A DNA stretch of 7,299 bases, taken from the NCBI GenBank assembly GCA_037384885.1, contig JARRNO010000179.1, positions 1 through 7,299 of the forward strand, written 5' to 3'. Shown in pieces: positions 1 through 5,919 of the stretch. Source of the stretch: JARRNO01 sp037384885. GTDB taxonomy: Bacteria > Acidobacteriota > UBA4820 > DSQY01. The number at the start of each line of letters is the position of its first letter. Position 1 is the stretch's first letter. The notes below the pieces were generated by a model. That model did no database searches. It was not told the DNA's origin and worked only from the letters and a program-made list of their open reading frames with translations. Made by a program: the position numbers and the translations under genes.

Positions 1-33
1 CCCGGCCCTGCTGTGCACCCTCGAGTCGGGCGA

Positions 34-1431
34 TCAGCCGTGAATGGCTTTCCGGTCCACGGCCAAGGCCGCTTCCTTGACCACCTCGGACAGCGTGGGG
101 TGAGCGTGAATGGTGCGGCCCACGTCTTCGGCGCTCCCCGCGAACTCCATCACGGAGACCGCCTCGGCGATCATGTCGGATGCCCGGGGGCCTACGATGT
201 GGACGCCTAGGACACGGTCCGTATCCGCGTTCGCCACCACCTTCACCAGACCTTCCTCGTCGCCGAGGCTCTTCGCCCGGCCGTTGGCCTTGAAATAGAA
301 GCGGCCGGACTTTACTGGAAGCCCCTTTTCCTTGGCTTCGGCCTCGGTCAGCCCCACCTGGGCGAGCTCCGGCCACGTGTAGACCACGTTGGGAACGGCG
401 TTGTAGTTCACATGGCCCGGCTTCCCCGCGATGATCTCCGCCGCCGCGACACCCTCTTCGGAGGCCTTGTGCGCGAGCATGGGGCCGCGGATCAGGTCGC
501 CGATTGCATAGACACCGGGAACATTGGTGCGGTAGCGATCGTCCACCTGGATGCGGCGCTGCTCGTCGAGGGCGACATGCATCTCCTTCAGGCCAGCCCC
601 GTCGGTAAGAGGACGTCGTCCCACGGCAACCAGGACCTTGTCGCAGCTGACAGTCCGGGTTTCGCCCTTCTCCGTTTCAAAGGTAACGGACAACCCGTCT
701 CCCTCCGGCTGAGCGCCTTTCACCTTGCTCTTCAGATGAAAGGTCATGCCCTGGCTTTCCAGCGCCCGCTGCAGCACGGTTGACATCTGCTTGTCCGCAA
801 AGGGCGCGACGCGGGGCAGCATTTCCACCACGGTCACCTCGGACCCCAGCCGGTTCCAGACGCTCCCCATTTCGAGGCCGATGGCGCCGGCGCCCACCAC
901 GAGCAGGCGTTCCGGAACTTTCTCGAAAGACAGCGCCTCGGTGGATGTGATGATATTGCTCCCGTCGAACTTCATGAAGGGAAGCTCGACCGGCACGCTG
1001 CCCATGGCGAGAATGACGCTTTTCGCCTCGATGTCCCGGCTTTCCCCGCCGCCGTCGATCCGGACCCGCCCCGGCCCGCTCAGGGAACCCATGCCCGGGA
1101 TGACGGCAATCTTGTTCTTCTTCATGAGCAGGCCGATACCATCGGTCAGCTCTTTGACGATCCGGTCCTTGCGCGACATCATCTTCCCGAGGTCCAGGCC
1201 CGCCTTTTCCACCAGGATGCCGTGCGTGGAGAAATTGTTCGCTGCGGCGTAAAAGAGCTCGCTGGATTCGAGAAGGGCCTTGGAAGGAATGCAGCCTACA
1301 TTCAGGCACGTTCCGCCAAGGCGCGCGTCTTTCTCAATCAGCGCTGTTTTGAGGCCAAGCTGGGCCGAACGGATGGCTGCGACATACCCCCCCGGCCCGG
1401 AACCGATCACGGCAACATCAAAGGTATCCAT
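34..1431 (-). CDS. lpdA: Dihydrolipoyl dehydrogenase (E3 of the 2-oxoglutarate dehydrogenase complex)
   Basis: Complete 465-residue protein, the usual length for the family. It re-oxidises the dihydrolipoyl arm of E2, passing electrons through a redox disulfide and FAD to NAD+ in the cytoplasm. Seen in the sequence: the N-terminal FAD-binding motif GSGPGG (residues 10-15); the active disulfide motif GGTCLNVGCIPSK with Cys42 and Cys47; the NAD-binding motif VGAGAIGLEMG (179-189) ending in an acidic residue at 203; the second FAD contact YAIGD (308-312); and the C-terminal dimerisation domain with the catalytic HAHPTLSE (442-449, His444 and Glu449). All key residues are present. The ATG lies 4 bp after the sucB stop, with GGAG at 1442-1445 inside the end of sucB, so translation is probably coupled. 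Its position suggests it serves SucAB, though an E3 can also serve pyruvate dehydrogenase or glycine cleavage complexes. No terminator is visible in the 33 bp left after its stop, so the operon may continue outside the window. Confidence 0.97.
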   Translation of the reverse strand: MDTFDVAVIGSGPGGYVAAIRSAQLGLKTALIEKDARLGGTCLNVGCIPSKALLESSELFYAAANNFSTHGILVEKAGLDLGKMMSRKDRIVKELTDGIGLLMKKNKIAVIPGMGSLSGPGRVRIDGGGESRDIEAKSVILAMGSVPVELPFMKFDGSNIITSTEALSFEKVPERLLVVGAGAIGLEMGSVWNRLGSEVTVVEMLPRVAPFADKQMSTVLQRALESQGMTFHLKSKVKGAQPEGDGLSVTFETEKGETRTVSCDKVLVAVGRRPLTDGAGLKEMHVALDEQRRIQVDDRYRTNVPGVYAIGDLIRGPMLAHKASEEGVAAAEIIAGKPGHVNYNAVPNVVYTWPELAQVGLTEAEAKEKGLPVKSGRFYFKANGRAKSLGDEEGLVKVVANADTDRVLGVHIVGPRASDMIAEAVSVMEFAGSAEDVGRTIHAHPTLSEVVKEAALAVDRKAIHG

Positions 1432-1435
1432 GTGT

Positions 1436-2728
1436 TCAGATCTCCAACATCAATCGTTCAGGGCTTTCGATGCATTCCACAATCCGCTTGAGGAAGGTCA
1501 CGGCTTCCCGGCCGTCCACGATGCGGTGGTCGTACGACATGGCAACATACATCATGGGTCGCAGGGCCAGCTCGTCGCCGACAGCCACGGGACGCTTCTT
1601 GATGGCGTGCATGCCCAGGATGGCGCTTTGCGGTGGGTTGAGAATCGGGGTGCTCAGAAGGTTTCCATAAACTCCGCCGTTGGAGACGGTGAACACACCG
1701 CCCGAAAGATCCGCCAGCGTCAGGGACTTCTCATTCGCCTTGCGGGCCATTTCATGTACCGCCGCCTCCAGATCGCCGAAACTCAGCTTGTCCACATCCC
1801 TTACGACCGGCACCACGAGGCCGTGCTCGGTCCCCACGGCCACCCCGATATCGAAAAAGTGGTTGACGACAATTTCATCGCCCTGGATGGAGGCGTTGAC
1901 TTCGGGCACGGTCTTGAGGGCGTCGACGGCCGCTTTCAGGAAGAAGGACATGAAGCCCAGCTTCACGCCGTACTTTTCCTGGAACATGCCTTTGTACTGC
2001 TCCCGGAGGGCCATGACGCGCGTCATGTCCACCTCGTTGAAGGTGGTGAGGGTTGCCGTGCTCTGCTGGGAGAGCACCAGACGTTCGGCCGCCCGCTGAC
2101 GGAAGGGCGTCATCCGGACTCTGGACTGCCGCTCGCCGGGCTCCCGGCGCGGTTCCGGCGCGGGGTGCGGGGCCGCCTTCTCCGGCTTTTTGGGCGCAGG
2201 CTCCGGCGCCCGCGGAGCGTGTTGAGTCGCGGCGTCCTTCTCCGCCCGGTCCATGTAGCGGACCACGTCCTCCTTGGTAAGCCGCCCATCCTTTCCGGTG
2301 GCGGGAATGGCCCCGGGGTCGAGATGGAACTCGGCGACCATGCGCCGCACCGCCGGGCTCAGCTCATCCGAGTCGGTCCGGGCGGCGGCCTTTTCTTTGG
2401 CCTGCGCCATTCCGGCCGGTGCGTTGAACGGCGGGCCTTCGCTCTGGGGAACGGACGCGGGGGCTTGTTCCGGCGGCCGAGATCCCGAGGCGGTTTTGGC
2501 TTGCTCGCGTGTTTCCGGTTCCGCCTTTTCTTCCTTTTCCGGCTCGGGTTCGGATTTGGCCGCAGCGGGTTCGGGTTTGGCGTCCGTATCGAGCTTGGCC
2601 ACCACCTGGCCGATTTTCACCACGTCTTCTTCGGGCACGACGATCTTGATCCGCCCGGCCTGCTGGGCGTTGATGGTCATGGTGACCTTATCGGTCTCGA
2701 GCACATACAACGGATCTTCCGCGTCCAC
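1436..2728 (-). CDS. sucB: Dihydrolipoyllysine succinyltransferase (E2 of 2-oxoglutarate dehydrogenase), 5' end damaged
   Basis: E2 core of the complex: it accepts the succinyl group from SucA on a lipoyl lysine and transfers it to CoA. The open frame gives 430 residues from a GTG at 2728. It opens in the middle of a lipoyl domain, with the lipoylation motif ETDKVT at residues 11-16 (Lys14). A Pro/Ala/Glu-rich linker follows (about 48-118), then the peripheral subunit-binding domain (about 121-158, DELSPAVRRMVAEF), a second Pro-rich linker (about 165-200) and the acyltransferase domain (about 205-430) with FTVSNGG (346-352) and the catalytic SYDHRIVDG (398-406, His401 and Asp405). The GTG is probably not a real start: it has no spaced Shine-Dalgarno sequence and lacks the first half of the lipoyl domain. 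The genuine start, at 2762, is in another frame (see the separate fragment entry). The succinyltransferase call, rather than acetyltransferase, rests on the adjacent SucA-type E1. As written, the gene is a probable pseudogene or carries an assembly error. Confidence 0.9.
   Translation of the reverse strand: MDAEDPLYVLETDKVTMTINAQQAGRIKIVVPEEDVVKIGQVVAKLDTDAKPEPAAAKSEPEPEKEEKAEPETREQAKTASGSRPPEQAPASVPQSEGPPFNAPAGMAQAKEKAAARTDSDELSPAVRRMVAEFHLDPGAIPATGKDGRLTKEDVVRYMDRAEKDAATQHAPRAPEPAPKKPEKAAPHPAPEPRREPGERQSRVRMTPFRQRAAERLVLSQQSTATLTTFNEVDMTRVMALREQYKGMFQEKYGVKLGFMSFFLKAAVDALKTVPEVNASIQGDEIVVNHFFDIGVAVGTEHGLVVPVVRDVDKLSFGDLEAAVHEMARKANEKSLTLADLSGGVFTVSNGGVYGNLLSTPILNPPQSAILGMHAIKKRPVAVGDELALRPMMYVAMSYDHRIVDGREAVTFLKRIVECIESPERLMLEI
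1442..1445 (-). promoter_or_regulatory. Shine-Dalgarno sequence of lpdA (GGAG)
   Basis: On the minus strand GGAG lies 10 nt before the lpdA ATG at 1431, inside the last codons of sucB (the Leu-Glu before the final Ile). It supports the ATG at 1431 and suggests translational coupling between sucB and lpdA. Confidence 0.7.
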
Positions 2729-2762
2729 CCCCTACTGAGGGGACCTCGACGTCAACAATCAT
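2688..2762 (-). pseudogene. sucB: Detached 5' start of sucB (first 11 lipoyl-domain residues, then out of frame)
   Basis: The ATG at 2762-2760 has an ideal ribosome binding site and encodes MIVDVEVPSVG. This matches the first beta strand of E2 lipoyl domains, where the next residues are normally ES followed by about 16 more before a segment like VDAEDPLYVLETDKV. Here codon 11 (GGG, 2732-2730) is followed by one base, 2729, and then directly by codons for VDAEDPLY in the frame starting at 2728. Staying in the ATG frame gives about 14 unrelated residues and a TAA at 2690-2688. Judged from remembered homologues, about 18 codons are missing, so some 53 nt (a number of the form 3n+2) have been lost. 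Confidence 0.85.
2729..2742. repeat. Small perfect inverted repeat at the sucB lesion
   Basis: CCCCT (2729-2733) and AGGGG (2738-2742) are perfect inverted copies separated by the 4-nt loop ACTG. The point where the sucB frame is lost (2729-2730) falls at the left edge of this repeat. Short GC-rich inverted repeats can promote replication slippage and can also cause sequencing or assembly dropouts. The repeat is short enough to arise by chance. Confidence 0.5.
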
Positions 2763-2769
2763 GAATCAT

Positions 2770-2776
2770 CTCCTTT
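2770..2776 (-). promoter_or_regulatory. Shine-Dalgarno sequence of sucB (AAAGGAG)
   Basis: On the minus strand, AAAGGAG ends 7 nt before the ATG at 2762 and lies in the 33-bp gap after the sucA stop. Strength and spacing are close to ideal. It decides the true sucB start: 2762, in a different frame from the long open frame beginning at 2728. Another ATG at 2769 sits directly against the SD and reaches a TGA after five codons, so it is not used. Confidence 0.85.
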
Positions 2777-2795
2777 GGTCCGACGCCGGGCCGCT

Positions 2796-5531
2796 TCAGG
2801 CCAGCGCCTCGCGAACGAGTTTTTCCTGTTCCACCTTGTACTGGTGCAGGGAGCCGGGAGCGGGACTCGAAGCGGGCTTCCTTCCCACATATCGAACCCG
2901 GTCGGGCGGAAAGAGTTCCAGCAGCCGGGGGAACATGAAGCTCCAACCTCCCCGGTTTTGGGTCTCCTCCTGCACCCATGCGACTTCCTGAGCGTCCTTG
3001 TAGCGGGCGGCGATCTCCGCCATGCGCGCCCCATGAAAGGGGTAGAGCTGCTCGATGCGCACCAGGGCCACGTCGTCCACCTTTTCCCTGTCGCGGGCCT
3101 GCGCCAGGTCGTAGAAAACCTTGCCGCTGCAGAGGACCAGCCGGCGGACTTTTTCCGGAGCCTGGGAATCGTCCAGAATTTCCTGAAACCCTCCCTGGGT
3201 GAGATCATCCACGGACGATGCGGCCATGGGGTGGCGCAGCAGGCTCTTGGGCGACATGATCACGAGAGGGCGGCGGAAGTTGCGCTTGAGCTGCCTCCTG
3301 AGGGCGTGAAAGTACTGGGCCGGCGTGGTGAGGTTGCATACCTGGATGTTGTCCTCGGCGCAGGCCGCCAGGTAGCGCTCCATGTAGGCGTTCGAGTGCT
3401 CGGGGCCCTGGCCTTCCAGACCGTGCGGCAGCAGCATGACCAGCCCGCTCGTCCGCGCCCACTTGGACATGGAGCTGACCACGAACTGGTCGACGATTAC
3501 CTGCGCCCCGTTGGAGAAGTCGCCGAACTGAGCCTCCCAGATGACCAGCATGTCGGGCTCGTTGAGGGAATACCCGTAATCGAACCCGAGCACGCCCGCT
3601 TCCGAAAGCATGCTGTTGTAGACGCAGAAGCGGGCCTGCTTCTCGTGGATGTGGTTGAGCGGGATGTAGGATTCCTGGGTGTTCATGTCCGTCCACACCG
3701 AATGGCGCTGGGAAAAGGTGCCCCGCGCGCTGTCCTGGCCGCTCAGCCGGACCGGCAGTCCCTCGTGAAGAAGCGACCCGAAAGCCAGGAGTTCCGCGGA
3801 AGCCCAGTCGAGGGTCCCGTGCTCCTTGACGCTTTCTGCGAACTTCGGCAGGTGCCGGGCGACTTTTGGATTCAGCTTGAAGCCGTCCGGTATGGTCGTC
3901 AGGGCCCGCACGGCGTCTTCGAGAACGGCCTGGCTCACCGCCGTGGTGGCCGGCTCGTGCGAATACGCGTTGTTCAGCCCCTTCCACTGCCCGTCGAAGG
4001 CTTTCAGCCCGTGTGGCAGGGAAGTGGTTTTGACTGTCTGGAAGGCCTCCTCGAGGCGGCTCTTGAAGTTGTCCGCAATCTCCTGGGCATCCTGTTTGCT
4101 GAGGTCGCCGTTTTCCACGAGGCGCTGCGTGTAAAGTTTCCGCACCGAAGGGTGGTTTCTGATCTTCTTGTAAAGGACGGGCTGCGTGAAGGCCGGTTCG
4201 TCGGCTTCGTTGTGACCGTGGCGCCGGTAGCAGATCATGTCCACTACGACGTCGCGGCCGAAATGCTGCCGGAAGCGGAGCGCCAGCCCGGCCACGTAGG
4301 CCACCGCCTCCGGGTCGTCGCCGTTCACGTGAAAGATAGGCGCTTCGATCATCTTCGCCACGTCGGTGGCGTAGCGCGTGGAGCGGCCTTCCTTCGGCAG
4401 GGTCGTGAACCCGATCTGGTTGTTGATGATGAAATGCACGGTTCCGCCTGCCCGGTATCCCTCGAGTTGGGACAGCTCCAGGGTCTCCGCCACCAGCCCC
4501 TGGCCGGAAAAAGCGGCGTCGCCATGAATCAGGAGAGGAAGCACCGTCTTGCGCTGTTCCGTGTCCCCCTTCTGGCGCTGCTTCGCACGAGCCCGCCCCA
4601 GAACGACAGGGTCCACCGCCTCCAGATGGCTCGGGTTGGAAGTCAGGCTGATGTGGACCGTTTTGCCGTTGTGCCCCGTATGGTCGTAGCTGTAGCCGAT
4701 GTGGTATTTGACATCCCCGTCGCCGCCGACCGACTCGGGCAGGAAATTCTCCTCGAACTCGTTAAAGATTTCCGCGTAGGACTTGTCGAGAATGTTGGCC
4801 AGGACATTCAACCGGCCTCGGTGCGCCATGCCCATGACGATTTCTTCGATCCCAAGGTCGGGCGCCATTTCCACCATGGTATGAATGGCGACAATCGCCG
4901 CTTCACCGCCCTCGATGGAAAATCGTTTTTGTCCGGGATAGCGGCTGTGCGTAAAGGTTTCGAGCAGTTCCGCGTCAATGAGGTTCCTGAGAAATTCGAG
5001 TTTATCTTCGCGGGAAAAATCGGGGCGGTTGAGGATCGGCTCCATCTGGGCCTGGAGCCAGCGCCTCACCTCCATGTCCTGGATGTGAATGTACTCGACG
5101 CCGACGCTCCTGCAGTAAGTGTCCTGCAAGATGCCCACGATCTCCCCCAGAGGGGCGCGGGAAGGCCCGCCCAGGTGCCCGGTGTCGAAGACCCGGTCCA
5201 GGTCCCTCTCGGTAAAATCAAAGCGTTCGAGGGAAAGGTCGGGATGCGAGGCGAGGTTGTTGCCGAGCGGATCCAACTGGGCCAAAAGATGGCCGCGGCT
5301 GCGATAGGCGTAGATCAGGCTTGCCACACGGGACTGGGCCTTTGCCTGGTCGGCAGCGACACAGGTTCTCGGGCAAGAGGCCATTTCGAATCCTTCGAAG
5401 AACACCTGCCACTCGCGCGCCACGGATTCGTGATCCTGGCTCCACTTTTCATATAGCTCCTCGACAAGCGCGGAATTTGCGACAACGGCGCCGACGGCGT
5501 TCGTCGGGATGGGATCGCGTTCTATGGACAC
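2796..5531 (-). CDS. sucA: 2-oxoglutarate dehydrogenase E1 component
   Basis: Complete 911-residue homodimeric E1, within the usual 900-950 range. It decarboxylates 2-oxoglutarate with thiamine diphosphate and succinylates the lipoyl group of SucB. Seen in the sequence: the N-terminal E1 motif with NSALVEELYEKW and FFEGF (about 19-48); YRSRGHLLAQLDPLG (76-90); GMAHRGRLN with His237 (234-242); SNPSHLEAVDP with His302 (298-308); the thiamine diphosphate and metal site GDAAFSGQG (337-345) with NNQIGFTT (370-377); RRHGHNEADEPAFTQP (436-451); and the C-terminal transketolase-like part with EAQFGDFSNGAQ (666-677) and LLPHGLEGQGPEHSN (700-714). No key residue is missing. The single long E1 chain separates it from heterodimeric pyruvate or branched-chain E1 enzymes. 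The start is GTG at 5531, supported by AAGGAG 9 nt upstream and by conserved residues soon after; no better ATG precedes the N-terminal motif. It is the first gene of the sucA-sucB-lpdA operon. From about codon 26 to the end it contains no TTA, CTA or TCA codons, a strong GC-type bias. Confidence 0.98.
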   Translation of the reverse strand: MSIERDPIPTNAVGAVVANSALVEELYEKWSQDHESVAREWQVFFEGFEMASCPRTCVAADQAKAQSRVASLIYAYRSRGHLLAQLDPLGNNLASHPDLSLERFDFTERDLDRVFDTGHLGGPSRAPLGEIVGILQDTYCRSVGVEYIHIQDMEVRRWLQAQMEPILNRPDFSREDKLEFLRNLIDAELLETFTHSRYPGQKRFSIEGGEAAIVAIHTMVEMAPDLGIEEIVMGMAHRGRLNVLANILDKSYAEIFNEFEENFLPESVGGDGDVKYHIGYSYDHTGHNGKTVHISLTSNPSHLEAVDPVVLGRARAKQRQKGDTEQRKTVLPLLIHGDAAFSGQGLVAETLELSQLEGYRAGGTVHFIINNQIGFTTLPKEGRSTRYATDVAKMIEAPIFHVNGDDPEAVAYVAGLALRFRQHFGRDVVVDMICYRRHGHNEADEPAFTQPVLYKKIRNHPSVRKLYTQRLVENGDLSKQDAQEIADNFKSRLEEAFQTVKTTSLPHGLKAFDGQWKGLNNAYSHEPATTAVSQAVLEDAVRALTTIPDGFKLNPKVARHLPKFAESVKEHGTLDWASAELLAFGSLLHEGLPVRLSGQDSARGTFSQRHSVWTDMNTQESYIPLNHIHEKQARFCVYNSMLSEAGVLGFDYGYSLNEPDMLVIWEAQFGDFSNGAQVIVDQFVVSSMSKWARTSGLVMLLPHGLEGQGPEHSNAYMERYLAACAEDNIQVCNLTTPAQYFHALRRQLKRNFRRPLVIMSPKSLLRHPMAASSVDDLTQGGFQEILDDSQAPEKVRRLVLCSGKVFYDLAQARDREKVDDVALVRIEQLYPFHGARMAEIAARYKDAQEVAWVQEETQNRGGWSFMFPRLLELFPPDRVRYVGRKPASSPAPGSLHQYKVEQEKLVREALA

Positions 5532-5540
5532 GGCAACTTT

Positions 5541-5546
5541 CTCCTT
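5541..5546 (-). promoter_or_regulatory. Shine-Dalgarno sequence of sucA (AAGGAG)
   Basis: On the minus strand AAGGAG lies 9 nt before the GTG at 5531. It fixes this GTG as the sucA start rather than a later methionine. Confidence 0.8.
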
Positions 5547-5597
5547 CGGTCAAACCGCTTGCATTCGCCGGGCCGTGAAGCGGCCCTGCATGCCGTC

Positions 5598-5603
5598 AAT
5601 ATA
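5598..5603 (-). promoter_or_regulatory. Possible -10 element (TATATT) for the suc operon
   Basis: TATATT on the minus strand is an AT-rich island in an otherwise very GC-rich stretch, 66 bp upstream of the sucA GTG, and would give a leader of about 60 nt. No good -35 hexamer lies 16-18 bp upstream; the nearest TTG-type hexamer, TTGGGC at 5616-5621, is only 12 bp away. This is a weak candidate that might be used with an activator or an alternative sigma factor. Confidence 0.25.
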
Positions 5604-5669
5604 ATGTTTCTGTTCGCCCAAGCGCCGGAGCGCGAAAGATCTTCGGACCGGGCCGGAACGCTCGCGGGA

Positions 5670-5682
5670 CCCGCCCGGCGCT
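5670..5682. repeat. 13-bp direct repeat, copy 1
   Basis: CCCGCCCGGCGCT occurs identically at 5670-5682 and 5817-5829, starting 147 bp apart in the same orientation, both upstream of sucA. Only G/C-rich words are involved, so chance is a reasonable explanation. Paired binding sites are an alternative. Confidence 0.4.
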
Positions 5683-5816
5683 TCCCGGTCGACCTGGTCA
5701 AGAGAAATAGCGTTGGCGCCGGCATGTCGCTTTCGGCCCTTCCCCGTTCCGGGTGGAGGTTCGGCCGGACACGAAGGCGCCTCTGCGATGATGCGCGGCA
5801 TGCGCTGGCCAGGATC

Positions 5817-5829
5817 CCCGCCCGGCGCT
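5817..5829. repeat. 13-bp direct repeat, copy 2
   Basis: Second identical copy of the word at 5670-5682. It lies between the 5-bp hairpin at 5833-5845 and the middle of the gap. No known binding-site motif is recognised. Confidence 0.4.
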
Positions 5830-5860
5830 CTCCTGAGCACCTCAGTGTTAAACGATTTCC

Positions 5861-5880
5861 GGACGGAAGTTCTTCCATCC
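5861..5880. repeat. 20-bp imperfect dyad, possible weak terminator or operator
   Basis: The arms GGACGGAAG and CTTCCATCC (plus strand) flank a central TT. As minus-strand RNA the single arm mismatch becomes a U-G pair, giving a hairpin of about 8 bp with a GAAC loop, about 40 nt downstream of the acyl-CoA synthetase stop. What follows in the transcript (GGAAAUCGUUUAAC) is not a proper U-run, so it is not a classical intrinsic terminator. It could be a transcript 3' end structure, an operator-like dyad, or chance. Confidence 0.35.
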
Positions 5881-5919
5881 CCCTCCGGGTCCGGGAGAGG
5901 TCGCCTTGGGCGCCGGCGC

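Larger units (their letters stand above)
5532..5919. other. Intergenic region between the acyl-CoA synthetase gene and sucA, no supported gene
   Basis: 388 bp lie between the acyl-CoA synthetase stop and the sucA GTG. Open frames exist on both strands, but their translations are Arg/Pro/Gly-rich with no recognisable domain, as expected of chance frames in GC-rich DNA, and none has a convincing start site. The region should hold the 3' end of the upstream transcript and the suc promoter. I see a TATATT near sucA, an imperfect dyad at 5861-5880, a perfect 5-bp hairpin CTGAG-CAC-CTCAG at 5833-5845, an 11-bp dyad GCGGGACCCGC at 5664-5674, the 8-bp palindrome GGTCGACC at 5687-5694 and a 13-bp direct repeat. 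No canonical hairpin followed by a T-run is present. Confidence 0.6.

Noticed and set aside
1..33. Possible start of a further operon gene downstream of lpdA
   Set aside because: A minus-strand GTG at about 18 can be read, but only a few codons fit before the window edge and the spacing to a purine-rich motif is poor, so nothing can be supported.
1280..2764. 494-codon open frame on the plus strand opposite sucB and the start of lpdA
   Set aside because: Same codon-register shadow effect: its first codon positions face sucB third positions. The translation is Gly/Arg/His/Phe-rich and resembles no known family.
2775..5456. 893-codon open frame on the plus strand opposite sucA
   Set aside because: Its codons are exact reverse complements of sucA codons. 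It stays open because sucA avoids TTA, CTA and TCA, which would read as stops on the other strand. The sense strand is a clear E1 enzyme, and the antisense translation is His/Arg/Val-rich with no recognisable domain.
5800..5816. Sigma-54-like -24/-12 element (minus-strand TGGCCAGCGCATGCC)
   Set aside because: GG is followed by CC instead of GC at the required 10-nt distance, so the invariant -12 GC is missing.
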